Assembly: GCA_003132445.1 (NCBI GenBank)
Contig: PKXU01000088.1
Location: 105,942-169,941, forward strand
Source: Acidobacteriaceae bacterium
GTDB taxonomy: Bacteria; Acidobacteriota; Terriglobia; Terriglobales; Acidobacteriaceae
Reading direction: 5' to 3'
Length of the DNA: 64,000 nucleotides
How positions within the stretch are numbered: the first letter of the stretch is position 1; the number at the start of each line of letters is the position of its first letter. This document shows, piece after piece, positions 34,321 to 43,880 of this stretch. The notes under the pieces are model-generated. The model ran no database searches. It saw only the letters and a list, made by a program, of their open reading frames with translations, and was not told where the DNA came from. The translations under genes were made by a program, and so were the position numbers.

Positions 34321-36678
34321 TTATTTTCCTTTCAACAACGTCTTGGCTGCGCCCATATTTTCATACTTGTCATACACTCGAACGACAATCACGTGTTCAG
34401 CTTCTGCGTCTTTCGCTTCTTCGAGCGGAGACGTGAAGTCGTAATCTTCAATTTTCGCATCCGAGAGCTGGCCCACGGGCTCAACGTATTTCCAGTCGCC
34501 CGCATCCACCGAGTACTCCGCGCGCTTAATATCGGAATATCCATCTTCCGCGCGGAAGCGCACGTGAATCTGATTGCCTTCGATCGAAGCCGTCAGGTTT
34601 TCGACTCGCGGAGGCGTGGTATCGACCTCGAACCGCCGGCTCTCTTTGCTCGCGGTCAACGCCTCACCCGGCGAATGCGAGGGAGCGTCGGAAGCTACAA
34701 CCTTGACGGTGTAGCCGCCGTCGGGGAGCAAGCTGGCGTCGAAGGAATACGCTTTGTCGGTCAAGTCGTCCTTTAACAGCAGCCAGCGCGTCTCGCCATC
34801 ACCGCGGTAGTAGACGGAATAGACCAGTTGGTCGTCGTTATCGTCGTGCGCATTCCACTTCACGCCAATCGAATCCCGATCATGAGTGCTCGGTACCGGC
34901 GATTCAAAATGGCCTGCGGCAGATCCGCTCAGGTCCGTGCCCATCGTCAGCCCAGTGGATTTCGCCAGCGGCTGGTACCGCACTCCCGTCTGCACCGACA
35001 CATCTTCGATCTCCGGCGCCACATTTTTGGGCAGATAATTCAGCGTGACCGTGTCCACTGCCGGCTTTGTGTTCCCCGCATGCAGCACGGCTTTCCACTG
35101 GGCATAGCGCGCGGCCGGAATCCCCGTCTCAGAATCCTTGCTTAGATCCACCTGTTTCCACGGACTCCAGTTTCGGTCGGGATTGTCTACGTTCCCGCTG
35201 CGCGCCAGTAGCTCCACATTCCCCGAACCGCGAAACTCCGCCCGGCCCCAGCGCGAGAAAACTTTGGCGTCGAACACATCGCTTTCATACGTTCCCTCGT
35301 GTTCGGGACCTGGACCCAGGAGAAAAATCTTGCCCAAATTACTGCTGGCGGCGTACAGTCCGCCGCCGGGAGCTTTGGCGAAACCTGTGATTTGCGACGC
35401 TGGCGCCTTGAGCACATCGGAAAACTCATCCTGCTTCTCGATGGCAAAAAGGTGGCCGCGATTTCCCGTCCCCGCGAGTAGTTCATTGTGCGAATCGAAG
35501 GCGAGCGCATACACAATGTCATCGTGCGACGTCCATACCCGCGAAGGTGAGCCGTCGCTCGCAATCCGGTAAACATCGGAGCCGCCGCTCGAGTTCCCGT
35601 TTGAAAATGGAAATGATGCCACATGCGGGGTGCTGGTCGAAACGCCAACCGTCATCCCAGGCGTTGAAGGACCCGAGGAATCCGACGAGTTCGCCCCCAT
35701 GGAGAGCGCCGACGAAGAACCCGACGGCAATGCGGATGTACTCGCACGCTTTTCGCCTACGCCGGCGGCATAAATGTTGCCCTCGCGATCCAGCGCCAGC
35801 GCTGTGATTTCTTTCTTCGGCGCGCTGTAGAGAACGAATCCATCGCCCGCCGGCGAAATGCGATACACCAGGCCGCTGCCGTCCGTTCCCGCAATCACAT
35901 TGCCCTGACCGTCGAGCGCGAGCACCCGGATGTGCGTATCGTCGCTCTTGAAGAACAGAGAATGCTCTCCTTTGGGCGTCACTTTGTAAATCTCGCCGCG
36001 ATCGCCGGTGGCCACGTAAAGATTCCCTGCCTTATCCAGAACCAGATCCCAGATGTATTTCGTGCCCGGCGCAAAATATTCCGACGAGGTCCACGCAGGA
36101 TCAAGGGCGGGCTTCGCCGGATCCTTGGCCGAATCTTTGGGCTCGTCTTTCTTGGACTCGTCTTTTTTGGTTTCATCTTTCTCGCCGCCCTTGTTTCTTC
36201 CCTTCGTTCCTTTTTCCTGTGCCTTGGGTTCAATCTTGTAGACCTTGCCGTCGGGCGCCGTGGCGGCATAGATCACACCCCGAGGTCCCACCTTCAGCGT
36301 TTGCACCTGCAGTTCCTGCGGCTCAAAAATAATGGTCGCGCTTCCGTCCGGCGTAATCCGGTAGACCCGCGCCGGCGACCCTGTGGCCGCATAGACATTT
36401 CCCGATTCATCGGCCGCTACCGCCCAGATATACGTTGAAGGCGTGGCATAGAGCAGTTTGAAAGAGGGCGCGAGTTCCAAGCCTCCCGCGCTGCGAATCG
36501 CCACACCGGTGGCTGAACCCTTGGCCAGGTCGTCGAACTTCGATTGTTCCCAGGTGCGCGTTCCATCGGCGAAAACAGAAACCGCGAAGCCAGCGAATAC
36601 AAGTAGGGAAAGAAAAGAAAGGGCAAGAATTAAAAAGGGAACTCGACGCAAACTCTGCAATGTCACACCTCGCTTCAA
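34321..36678 (-). CDS. Large secreted beta-propeller protein
   Basis: 785 residues with a signal peptide (RRVPFLILALSFLSLLVFAGFAVSVFA). From about residue 70 to 450 there are propeller strands with NHL/SMP-30-like wording (GNVYAATGSPARVYRITPDG, GNLYVATGDRGEIYKVTPKG, GNVIAGTDGSGLVYRISPAG, GNIYAAGVGEK), interrupted by a Lys/Asp/Glu-rich stretch (about 150-190) and a Ser-rich stretch (about 320-360). The last about 200 residues look like Ig/fibronectin-type modules (KNVAPEIEDVSV, SIGVKWNAHDDNDDQLVYSV, VKVVASDAPSHSPGEAL). Probably an exported binding protein; function unknown. Confidence 0.8.
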   Translation of the reverse strand: MKRGVTLQSLRRVPFLILALSFLSLLVFAGFAVSVFADGTRTWEQSKFDDLAKGSATGVAIRSAGGLELAPSFKLLYATPSTYIWAVAADESGNVYAATGSPARVYRITPDGSATIIFEPQELQVQTLKVGPRGVIYAATAPDGKVYKIEPKAQEKGTKGRNKGGEKDETKKDESKKDEPKDSAKDPAKPALDPAWTSSEYFAPGTKYIWDLVLDKAGNLYVATGDRGEIYKVTPKGEHSLFFKSDDTHIRVLALDGQGNVIAGTDGSGLVYRISPAGDGFVLYSAPKKEITALALDREGNIYAAGVGEKRASTSALPSGSSSALSMGANSSDSSGPSTPGMTVGVSTSTPHVASFPFSNGNSSGGSDVYRIASDGSPSRVWTSHDDIVYALAFDSHNELLAGTGNRGHLFAIEKQDEFSDVLKAPASQITGFAKAPGGGLYAASSNLGKIFLLGPGPEHEGTYESDVFDAKVFSRWGRAEFRGSGNVELLARSGNVDNPDRNWSPWKQVDLSKDSETGIPAARYAQWKAVLHAGNTKPAVDTVTLNYLPKNVAPEIEDVSVQTGVRYQPLAKSTGLTMGTDLSGSAAGHFESPVPSTHDRDSIGVKWNAHDDNDDQLVYSVYYRGDGETRWLLLKDDLTDKAYSFDASLLPDGGYTVKVVASDAPSHSPGEALTASKESRRFEVDTTPPRVENLTASIEGNQIHVRFRAEDGYSDIKRAEYSVDAGDWKYVEPVGQLSDAKIEDYDFTSPLEEAKDAEAEHVIVVRVYDKYENMGAAKTLLKGK

Positions 36679-36886
36679 ATTACGCTCGGACGCGGGCCGC
36701 GTCCCTCACCACTCACCGGAAGTTTCAGGTTAACACGCAGTGGGGTTGTGTCGCGCGTGTGCCGGCGCTGCATCCTGTCCGCTCCCCGCAGCCGAGATTT
36801 TTCTGCATATTTTTCTGCATGAAGAGCGACTCGTCAGCATAAGGCCTTGCTGCCTGCCGGCGGCGACCGTGTTATCGTAGATTTTC

Positions 36887-37603
36887 ATGCATCCTTCGCG
36901 TCAGAAATTGCTGAGCACGCTGGCTCACAAGTCATTTCGGCTGGGCGAGTTCAAACTCTCTTCCGGAGGCACCAGCGATTACTACATTGACTGTCGCACA
37001 ACCACTCTCGATGCCAAAGGTTCGCGGCTCACTGGAGAAGTATTTCTCGAAGAAATTCAGCGGCGCGGCTGGAAGCCTCGCGCCATTGGCGGACTGACCA
37101 TGGGAGCCGATCCGATTGTCGTGGCCGTTTCAGTGGTCAGCGGCGAAGTAGACGGTTTTCTGGTGCGCAAGGCCGAGAAGCAACACGGCACCGGGCAGCG
37201 CATCGAAGGTTTCCGCGAGAAGGGCGCGCCAGTCGTGATTGTGGATGATGTTTGCACCACCGGCTCTTCCACGGTCCAGGCCATTGAGGCCGCGCGCGAT
37301 TTCGGCTTCGAAATCGTTGGCGTGATGTGCCTGGTGGAACGGGAAGAAGCCAAAGGACGCCCGAACGTGGAGAAGGCGGCCGGTGCGGCTCCGTTCGTTT
37401 CCATCTTCACCGCCAGCGATGTTCGCAAGGAACATATACTGCAGAACGACGACACTCAACCCGCTGTTTTCGCCGTGGCTGCAGTGTGCGAACTTTGCGG
37501 ACGACCCGCGGTTACAAACAATCCCAGAAACCGGTGCGAAGCTCACCAGCCATCTCTCAGAACCGAGCAATCTGACTCTGGGCGGCGAACGACCAACGAC
37601 TAG
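36887..37603 (+). CDS. pyrE: Orotate phosphoribosyltransferase with a Cys-rich tail
   Basis: Converts orotate and PRPP to OMP in pyrimidine synthesis. 238 residues: the usual PyrE fold (about 1-200) with [37 protein letters not shown] (active-site Lys) and the PRPP loop [14 protein letters not shown] (about 116-129). After it comes [20 protein letters not shown] (about 201-220), a C-x2-C...C-x2-H set that looks like a small zinc knuckle, not part of standard PyrE. The final residues run into the heptamer repeat region. mtnA follows 29 bases downstream. Confidence 0.94.
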   Translation: MHPSRQKLLSTLAHKSFRLGEFKLSSGGTSDYYIDCRTTTLDAKGSRLTGEVFLEEIQRRGWKPRAIGGLTMGADPIVVAVSVVSGEVDGFLVRKAEKQHGTGQRIEGFREKGAPVVIVDDVCTTGSSTVQAIEAARDFGFEIVGVMCLVEREEAKGRPNVEKAAGAAPFVSIFTASDVRKEHILQNDDTQPAVFAVAAVCELCGRPAVTNNPRNRCEAHQPSLRTEQSDSGRRTTND

Positions 37604-37632
37604 CGACCAACGACGAACACCAACGACGAATC
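37580..37632. repeat. Heptamer degenerate repeat, word ACGACCA
   Basis: Overlaps the pyrE 3' end and the spacer to mtnA: ACGACCA ACGACTA GCGACCA ACGACGA ACACCA ACGACGA, then ATC and the mtnA ATG. Period 7 with one 6-base slip. Confidence 0.75.
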
Positions 37633-38688
37633 ATGATTCAAACCCTGCAATGGACCCCTCAAGGCGTACGCTTCATCGACCAGACCAAGCTCCCCATGGA
37701 AGAAGTCTACGTCACCTGCCAGACGCATGAGCAGGTAGCCGACGTTATCCGCAACATGGTAGTACGCGGCGCTCCAGCTATCGGCGTAGCCGCAGCCATG
37801 GGCATTGCCCTCGGTGTGAACAATTCGAAGGCGGAATCCAGCGGCGATCTGAAACGCGACCTCGACCAGATTTGTGACCTGATGGGAAAAACCCGTCCCA
37901 CGGCCGTGAATCTATTTTGGGCGATCCGTCGCATGCAGGAGAAATTCGAGCGTATCCGCATCCGGCCGATTTCACAGATCAAACAGGATTTGATCGAAGA
38001 AGCGCAACGCATGCACGCCGAAGATATTGCCGCCAACCAGGCGATGGGCCGCCACGGCGCTACGCTCATGCCCAGCTCCGGCGGAGTGCTCACCCACTGC
38101 AATGCCGGCGCGCTCGCCACTGCCGGATACGGAACCGCGCTCGGCGTGATCCGCGCGGCCGTTGAACAAGGCAAGAAAATTCACGTTTATGCCGATGAGA
38201 CTCGGCCGTTTCTGCAGGGCTCGCGTCTCACCGCGTGGGAGTTGGTGAAAGACGGCATCCCCACCACGGTGATTGCAGACAACATGGCCGGCTCCATGAT
38301 GAGTCAAGGTAAAATCGGCGCCATCGTGGTGGGCGCCGACCGCATTGCCGCCAACGGCGATGTTGCCAACAAGATCGGAACCTACACGGTCGCCATTCTT
38401 GCCCGCGAGCACAACATTCCGTTCTACGTCGCCGCGCCCATTTCGACCGTCGATTTGGCCTGCCCTGACGGCAATCAAATTCCCATCGAGCAAAGAAACG
38501 TCCGCGAAGTCACGCACATTGGTGGCAGACAAATGGTTCCGGACGGCGTGGAAGTGGAGAATCCGGCCTTCGACGTGACGCCTGCGAAATACGTGGCTGC
38601 GATTATTACCGAGAAGGGAATCGCGCGAGCGCCTTACGAAGATTCATTGCGCAAACTTGCCCAGCAGGATGTTGAAGCGCATCCCTAG
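37633..38688 (+). CDS. mtnA: Methylthioribose-1-phosphate isomerase
   Basis: Isomerises 5-methylthioribose-1-phosphate to the ribulose form in the methionine salvage pathway. 351 residues, normal length. Signature stretches of the eIF2B-like fold: [17 protein letters not shown] (about 50), [24 protein letters not shown] (catalytic Cys) and [20 protein letters not shown] (catalytic Asp). No other mtn genes nearby. Separated from pyrE by 29 bases of heptamer repeat, so the two may be co-transcribed. Confidence 0.96.
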   Translation: MIQTLQWTPQGVRFIDQTKLPMEEVYVTCQTHEQVADVIRNMVVRGAPAIGVAAAMGIALGVNNSKAESSGDLKRDLDQICDLMGKTRPTAVNLFWAIRRMQEKFERIRIRPISQIKQDLIEEAQRMHAEDIAANQAMGRHGATLMPSSGGVLTHCNAGALATAGYGTALGVIRAAVEQGKKIHVYADETRPFLQGSRLTAWELVKDGIPTTVIADNMAGSMMSQGKIGAIVVGADRIAANGDVANKIGTYTVAILAREHNIPFYVAAPISTVDLACPDGNQIPIEQRNVREVTHIGGRQMVPDGVEVENPAFDVTPAKYVAAIITEKGIARAPYEDSLRKLAQQDVEAHP

Positions 38689-38738
38689 CGTTTTCAGTCG
38701 AACCGCATTTTTCTGCTTCGGCCCTTACCCGCAGCCAG

Positions 38739-40034
38739 CTAACCTGCGGCCAGGTAGACATATCGCAAAATGAACAGCGCGGTCAGAATCCAAATCACCA
38801 CGCTCACCTCACGAAACTTTCCCGCGACCACCTTCACCAGCGTAAAGGAGATCAATCCAAAACTCAGCCCGGTCGCAATACTGAAAGTTAATGGCGTTGC
38901 CACCAGCGTGACGAAGGCGGGAACTGCCTCCGTAAAATCCTTCCAATCCACGCGGCCAATTGATTCCGTCATCAGGGCTCCGACCAGAATAAGAGCAGGC
39001 GCGGTCGCATATCCCGGAATGGCCGCCGCCAGCGGCGCACAAAACGCAGCCAGCAGAAAAAATCCTGCGACAAATATGTTGCTCAAACCTGTCCGCGCAC
39101 CCGCCGCTACGCCGGCCGCGCTCTCGATGTAACTTGTCACCGTGGAAGTTCCCGTCAACGCCCCGAAAATGGTTCCCACCGCGTCTGAGACCAGCGCCCG
39201 CCCCACCCGCGGAATTTTTCCATCCTTTACGAATCCGCCTTGTTCGCAAACTCCCACCAGCGTCCCAACATTGTCGAAAAGATCGACAAACAGAAAGACA
39301 AAAACAATTTCCAACAGTCCCAAATGCATTGCGCCGCGCAGATCAAGTTGCAGCCAGGTGGAAGAAGGATGTGGCCAGGAAAAAATCGCCGTCGGCCAGT
39401 TCGCCATCCCGCGCAGGATTCCCAGCACGGTCGTGGCGAAAATGCCGATCAGGATTGCTCCATTCATTTTTCTCGTCATGAGAACGAGCATGATCCCCAG
39501 TCCCACGCACGCCAGTTGTGTTTCTCGATTGGCGAAGCTGCCCAGGCTCACGAAGGTTGCCGCATTCGCCACCACCAGCTTGGCATTTCGCATCCCCACA
39601 AACGCAATGAACATTCCAATGCCGCCGGCGGTGGAATATTTCAGGCACTCCGGAATTCCATTGACGATCTGTTCCCGCACCCGAGTGACGGTGAGAATCA
39701 GAAAGAACACGCCGGAAAAGAAGATAACGCCCAGCGCCGTGCGCCAGGGGACGTGCATGCCCAGGCAAACCACGTAAGTAAAATAGGCGTTGAGCGACAT
39801 TCCCGGCGCCAGCGCTATGGGATAGTTTGCATAAAGTCCCATCACCAGCGTGGCGATTCCCGCGGCCACGCAGGTCGCAAACAAAACGCCATCGACTGGC
39901 ATTCCCGCCTGCGACAGAATCTGCGGATTCACCACGACGATGTACGCCATGGTGATGAACGTGGTCAGTCCGCCCAGAAATTCGCGGCGCACCGTGGTCT
40001 GGTTTTCAGAGAGACGGAAGTAGCGTTCGATCAA
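38739..40034 (-). CDS. AzgA-type purine (hypoxanthine/adenine/guanine) permease
   Basis: NCS2-superfamily proton symporter for purine bases. 431 residues with about 12-14 membrane segments and the family start REFLGGLTTFITMAYIVVVNP (about 17-37), followed by ALAPGMSLNAYFTY (conserved substrate region), KYSTAGGIGMFIAFVG and LFDNVGTLVGVCEQGGF (conserved D-x-x-G-T/GT). Located next to pyrE-mtnA on the opposite strand. Confidence 0.92.
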   Translation of the reverse strand: MIERYFRLSENQTTVRREFLGGLTTFITMAYIVVVNPQILSQAGMPVDGVLFATCVAAGIATLVMGLYANYPIALAPGMSLNAYFTYVVCLGMHVPWRTALGVIFFSGVFFLILTVTRVREQIVNGIPECLKYSTAGGIGMFIAFVGMRNAKLVVANAATFVSLGSFANRETQLACVGLGIMLVLMTRKMNGAILIGIFATTVLGILRGMANWPTAIFSWPHPSSTWLQLDLRGAMHLGLLEIVFVFLFVDLFDNVGTLVGVCEQGGFVKDGKIPRVGRALVSDAVGTIFGALTGTSTVTSYIESAAGVAAGARTGLSNIFVAGFFLLAAFCAPLAAAIPGYATAPALILVGALMTESIGRVDWKDFTEAVPAFVTLVATPLTFSIATGLSFGLISFTLVKVVAGKFREVSVVIWILTALFILRYVYLAAG

Positions 40035-40231
40035 TTCAGATCCTGGTAGCGCTGAGGAGTGCCTGCCAAATGAGTCGCCATTCTACACACACGTGGCGAC
40101 AGCCGCCCTTCGATCTGGTCGGCGTTCATGGCTCTTCAGCCTGAATCTGTGCTATGAACGCGGAGCGAATAGTGAGCCGCACTGCCTGGCGTGCCCCGAT
40201 CTTCTCTTCTGGTGCGTCGCTTCCTTCTTCG

Positions 40232-41515
40232 TTAGCGAGGCGCAGAAGTTTCAGTGGAGGCCTGCAACTCTTCGCTGCGAATGGCAGTTAATTCGCCCGC
40301 CTGGCGCAATTCCGGGAACATCCACGCCCAAAGCGCGATCACGACCAACGTTCCTATTCCGCCCAAAACCACCGCCGGCACCGTCCCAAACCACTGCGCC
40401 GTTACTCCAGACTCGAATTGGCCAAATTCATTCGACGTACCAATAAAAATCATATCGACTGCGGTCACGCGCCCACGCATTTCATCCGGCGTGGCCAGTT
40501 GCGTGAGCGTGGCGCGGATGATCACGCTGATCATGTCGCTCGCTCCCAGCAGCAGCAACGAGATCAGCGAGAGCGTGAGGCTGCGCGAAAGCCCGAAGAG
40601 AATGGTGAAGATTCCGAATCCACCAACCGACCAGAGCAGCGTTGGTCCCGAGCGCCCGCGCAACGGCCGGTGTGCCAGTAACACGGCCATTATCGCCGCG
40701 CCGACGCCGGGAGCGGTGCGCAACAGTCCCAGCCCCCACGGTCCGGTGTGCAGAATTTCGCGCGCGTATACCGGCAGCAGCGCGACTGCCCCACCCAGCA
40801 GCACCGCAAATAGATCCAGAGAAATCGCGCCCAGAATCAGCTTCTTATTCCAGATGTAATGCAGTCCGGCAAAAACTGTTCTTAAGCTCATCGCTTCTCG
40901 CGGCCGCGCTTTCACCTCCGGCTTAATGCGAAACGACGAGACTGTCGCGCCGATCGCCGTCAGCATGGCGATCACGTAGACGACCGATGGCCCGTGGAAT
41001 GCCGCATACACGATGCCGCCAAACGATGGTCCCAAAATCGTCGCCGCCTGGAAGATACTCGCATTCCACGCCACCGCGTTGGGGAAGTGCTCTTCCGGAA
41101 CAAGTTGCGGCAGAATGGCTCGGCTGGCCGTGCTGTTAAAGGAGCGCACCACTCCAATCAGGATCAATACGATGTAGATCGAGTGAACGGAATGTCCACG
41201 GCGTTGCGCCAGTGCAAGCAGCAAGGCAAAACACACCGCATAGCCGCCGTAGCAAATCGAGAGCACATGGCGGCGCTCGAACCGGTCGGAGGCGTGACCG
41301 GAAATCGGGAAGAGCAGAATTGCCGGCAGAAACTGCGCCAAGCCGACATAGCCGAGATCAAGCGGCCGCTTGGTGATCTCATAAACTTGCCAGCCCACGG
41401 CAACCGCTTGCATTTCGACCGCGGCCACAATCAAAAAGCGGGCGATCTGGAACAATGCAAATCCGGGATGGGTGAAGGCGGCGCGTCCGGCCCTGGCGTC
41501 GGAAGTGGCAGGCAT
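40232..41515 (-). CDS. MFS exporter (EntS-like family)
   Basis: 427 residues with 12 predicted membrane segments; the MFS loop motif between TM2 and TM3 is GHASDRFERRHVL. The overall layout (FALFQIARFLIVAAVEMQAVAVGWQVYE, VRSFNSTASRAILPQLVPEEHFPNAVA, WGLGLLRTAPGVGAAI) matches MFS_3 drug/siderophore exporters such as EntS. Substrate unknown. A separate gene on the minus strand between the purine permease and pncB. Confidence 0.85.
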   Translation of the reverse strand: MPATSDARAGRAAFTHPGFALFQIARFLIVAAVEMQAVAVGWQVYEITKRPLDLGYVGLAQFLPAILLFPISGHASDRFERRHVLSICYGGYAVCFALLLALAQRRGHSVHSIYIVLILIGVVRSFNSTASRAILPQLVPEEHFPNAVAWNASIFQAATILGPSFGGIVYAAFHGPSVVYVIAMLTAIGATVSSFRIKPEVKARPREAMSLRTVFAGLHYIWNKKLILGAISLDLFAVLLGGAVALLPVYAREILHTGPWGLGLLRTAPGVGAAIMAVLLAHRPLRGRSGPTLLWSVGGFGIFTILFGLSRSLTLSLISLLLLGASDMISVIIRATLTQLATPDEMRGRVTAVDMIFIGTSNEFGQFESGVTAQWFGTVPAVVLGGIGTLVVIALWAWMFPELRQAGELTAIRSEELQASTETSAPR

Positions 41516-41566
41516 GAACTATCTACTGTGCCATAGAAAAGTGCGGCTGCGCAGCGACCGAGATTC

Positions 41567-42952
41567 TTACGCCACCAACGGGGCGTTGGCAATTCCCGCG
41601 GTTCCAAATATTCGCCGGTATCGTTCGATCTCCGCCGGCGGCCCCAGCGCCTTGGAATAATTATCGGAAAGTTTCACCGCCGGCCGCCCTTCTACGCTTG
41701 AGACCTTGCAGATCAAGCTGATGGGATCGAACCCCCCACCAGCGTTCGGATTACACCCCCGAAAGTCATTGGTCAGAAGCGTGCCCCAGCCCGCGCTAAA
41801 TCGAATACGGCGCCCGGGCGTCCACTTGCTGCGATCGTGAAAATCCGCGGCTCTTACGAAATCTTCCAGGCCAACGCCATTCGCCACCGTCCCGCCAAAA
41901 TAAGCGTGCAGACCAAGAATCTGGTCCACATCCAGCGTATCCGATGCAATCAACAACTTATCTGCAGGATCTTTTCCGTGCGCCTGCAGCCAGTCGATAT
42001 ATTCATCCCCGGCAATACACGGATCTTTGCTGTCGACGCGCTGCCCAGTCCACTCCGCTACCCATCCGGGCGCATGCGTTAAAAATTGTGTCGTGCCAAA
42101 AGTGTCAGGCAACAACACGCGCAGCGCTCCTTCATACGTCTGCTGCCACAATTCCAGCACGCGATACTGCGATTCCTTCAGAGCTGTGTCATCGGGCGCC
42201 AGCGCAGCCATCACCATCGGAATTTCATGGGCATTGGTTCCAATCGCTTCCAGATCGTGCTTATGCGCCAGAAACGCATTTGAAGTCCCAATAAAATTGC
42301 TGCCCAGATTCGCCGCCATGGCTTCCACTACATATTCCTGCCATAAGAAGCTATGCCGCCGTCGAGTTCCAAAATCGCCCACGCTCAGTTCAGGAACGCC
42401 GCGCAGCCGTTCAATCTTGTTCCACAACTTCGTCTTAGCTCGCGCATACAAAATGTCGAGTCCGAACTCGCTCAACGTTTTCAGATTCGCCCGCGTCTTC
42501 AACTCATCCAAAATGGCCAGCGAGTAAAGCTCCCACATCGTCGTTTCAGCCCACGTGCCTTCGAAGGTGAGCTCAATTTGCCCATCCCGCACTCGCAGCC
42601 GGTAATCCGATAAGTGAAAGTCTCGATTCAGCCACTCGAGGAATGCCGGCTCAAAAATTCCCCGCCGGCCATAAAAAGTGTTGCCCGCCAGCCACACCAG
42701 TTCCGACTTTCGAAAGCGCTCTCCCCGCACGTGTTGTAACTGTACCTTGAGTTCTTCAATGTTGATTACCTCCGCCATGCGAACTGCGGGATGGCGATTG
42801 AAGAGCGAGAACTCCACACGCGTCTTTGGGAAATGTTTCCAGATGAACTGCAACATCAGCAGCTTGTAAAAATCGGTGTCCAGCAGCGAGCGAATGACGG
42901 GGTCGAGTTCCCAATTATGGTTATGCGCGCGCTCTGCGAAGTTGACGATCAT
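41567..42952 (-). CDS. pncB: Nicotinate phosphoribosyltransferase
   Basis: Converts nicotinate to nicotinate mononucleotide in NAD salvage. 461 residues: the N-terminal VIRSLLDTDFYKLLMLQFIW, then FGTRRRHSFLWQ (substrate binding), the phospho-His region IGTNAHEIPMVMAAL, and a late IRFSAGWGTLLTNDF. The chosen ATG gives the normal family start. The window has no other NAD genes. Confidence 0.95.
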   Translation of the reverse strand: MIVNFAERAHNHNWELDPVIRSLLDTDFYKLLMLQFIWKHFPKTRVEFSLFNRHPAVRMAEVINIEELKVQLQHVRGERFRKSELVWLAGNTFYGRRGIFEPAFLEWLNRDFHLSDYRLRVRDGQIELTFEGTWAETTMWELYSLAILDELKTRANLKTLSEFGLDILYARAKTKLWNKIERLRGVPELSVGDFGTRRRHSFLWQEYVVEAMAANLGSNFIGTSNAFLAHKHDLEAIGTNAHEIPMVMAALAPDDTALKESQYRVLELWQQTYEGALRVLLPDTFGTTQFLTHAPGWVAEWTGQRVDSKDPCIAGDEYIDWLQAHGKDPADKLLIASDTLDVDQILGLHAYFGGTVANGVGLEDFVRAADFHDRSKWTPGRRIRFSAGWGTLLTNDFRGCNPNAGGGFDPISLICKVSSVEGRPAVKLSDNYSKALGPPAEIERYRRIFGTAGIANAPLVA

Positions 42953-42989
42953 TGGAGCTAAGTAATTTAAGTTTCGACAATATCATGGG

Positions 42990-43250
42990 CGTCATTCCAA
43001 CGCATAAGACAGGTCTTCTTTTGACGTGATCATCCCACGCTTGGCGGTTGCATTTCGAAGGCGTCATCTTGTGTACCGCGCTTCGATTCTCAAAGGCGTC
43101 ATCCCGAAACTCGGCGCACTTCAGCCGAGTGAGGGATCTCCTAGTAGGCGGAATAGCAAGTGTTCGCGACTAAGGACCGCGGCGAGCGTTCGTGGCGAAA
43201 GAGATCCTCCCCTGCGCCTGAAGAGCGTCTCTGCTCAGAATGACGTCAGG
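42990..43250. repeat. Cluster of degenerate TCATCCTGAGCG-type repeats
   Basis: The 461-base gap between pncB and the SnoaL-like gene is filled by decayed copies: GGCGTCATCCCGAAACTCGG, then CACTTCAGCCGAGTGAGGGATCTC, and CCTGCGCCTGAAGAGCGTC followed by TCTGCTCAGAATGACGTCAG (inverse orientation). GGCGTCAT starts three near-identical pieces (about 42987, 43061, 43096). No gene recognised. Confidence 0.6.
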
Positions 43251-43413
43251 AAAAACCGATTCCCCGGAGGTCCGACGTCTGACGCCCAAAGTCCCGCGAT
43301 GTCGAAAGACTATTCCCCACACCGTCAGACATGCCCTTCGGTGCACTTTTGTTCGCCGGAGCCCGAGCGATAATCGGGATGCCCGAATCGCTTCACCGCT
43401 GCGGAGATCTACC

Positions 43414-43863
43414 ATGAAATGCGTTGTGCCGGCTTTCGCCTTGTGCCTATCCCTGTCCACCAATCTCGCAACCCTGGCCCAGGAAACTCAAGTTCCAAGC
43501 AACGACAAGTCCGCCGTTCGCGCCACCGTGACCAACTACATCGAAGCTTATTACACCGGCGACGCCCGCCGCATGGAGCAGACCCTTCATCCTCATTACC
43601 TCAAACACATGATTCATGGCGATATTCCGATGCGCGAAAAAACCGCTGCACAAATGGTCGAGGAGGTGCGCTCGCACGGCGTACCGGACATCTCCCAAGC
43701 TCAGAGGACCGAGCAGGTCAGCGTACTCGACGTTGCCGGTGACATCGCTTCCGCCAAACTGGTCACTCCCGGTTGGGTCGACTACGTAACCTTAACGAAA
43801 TCCGGAGGCGACTGGAAAATTCTTTCGATTGTTCAACGAATCGATAATCCAGCGAATCGATAA
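43414..43863 (+). CDS. Secreted SnoaL/lumazine-binding-like (NTF2-fold) protein
   Basis: 149 residues from ATG 43414 (CGGAG upstream) with a signal peptide (VVPAFALCLSLSTNLATLAQ). The mature part is an NTF2-like fold of the putative lumazine-binding kind: SAVRATVTNYIEAYYTGDARRMEQTLHPHYLKHM, then VAGDIASAKLVTPGW, YVTLTKSGGDWKILSIVQR. Such proteins bind small ligands; the role here is unknown. The 3' end is an imperfect direct repeat of TCCAGCGAATCGATAA with the following spacer. Confidence 0.82.
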   Translation: MKCVVPAFALCLSLSTNLATLAQETQVPSNDKSAVRATVTNYIEAYYTGDARRMEQTLHPHYLKHMIHGDIPMREKTAAQMVEEVRSHGVPDISQAQRTEQVSVLDVAGDIASAKLVTPGWVDYVTLTKSGGDWKILSIVQRIDNPANR

Positions 43864-43880
43864 CGTCCAGCGAATCGATA

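Noticed and set aside
39240-40049. A 269-codon plus-strand frame over the purine permease
   Set aside because: Antisense to a clear membrane transporter; His/Gln/Arg-rich translation with no motif.
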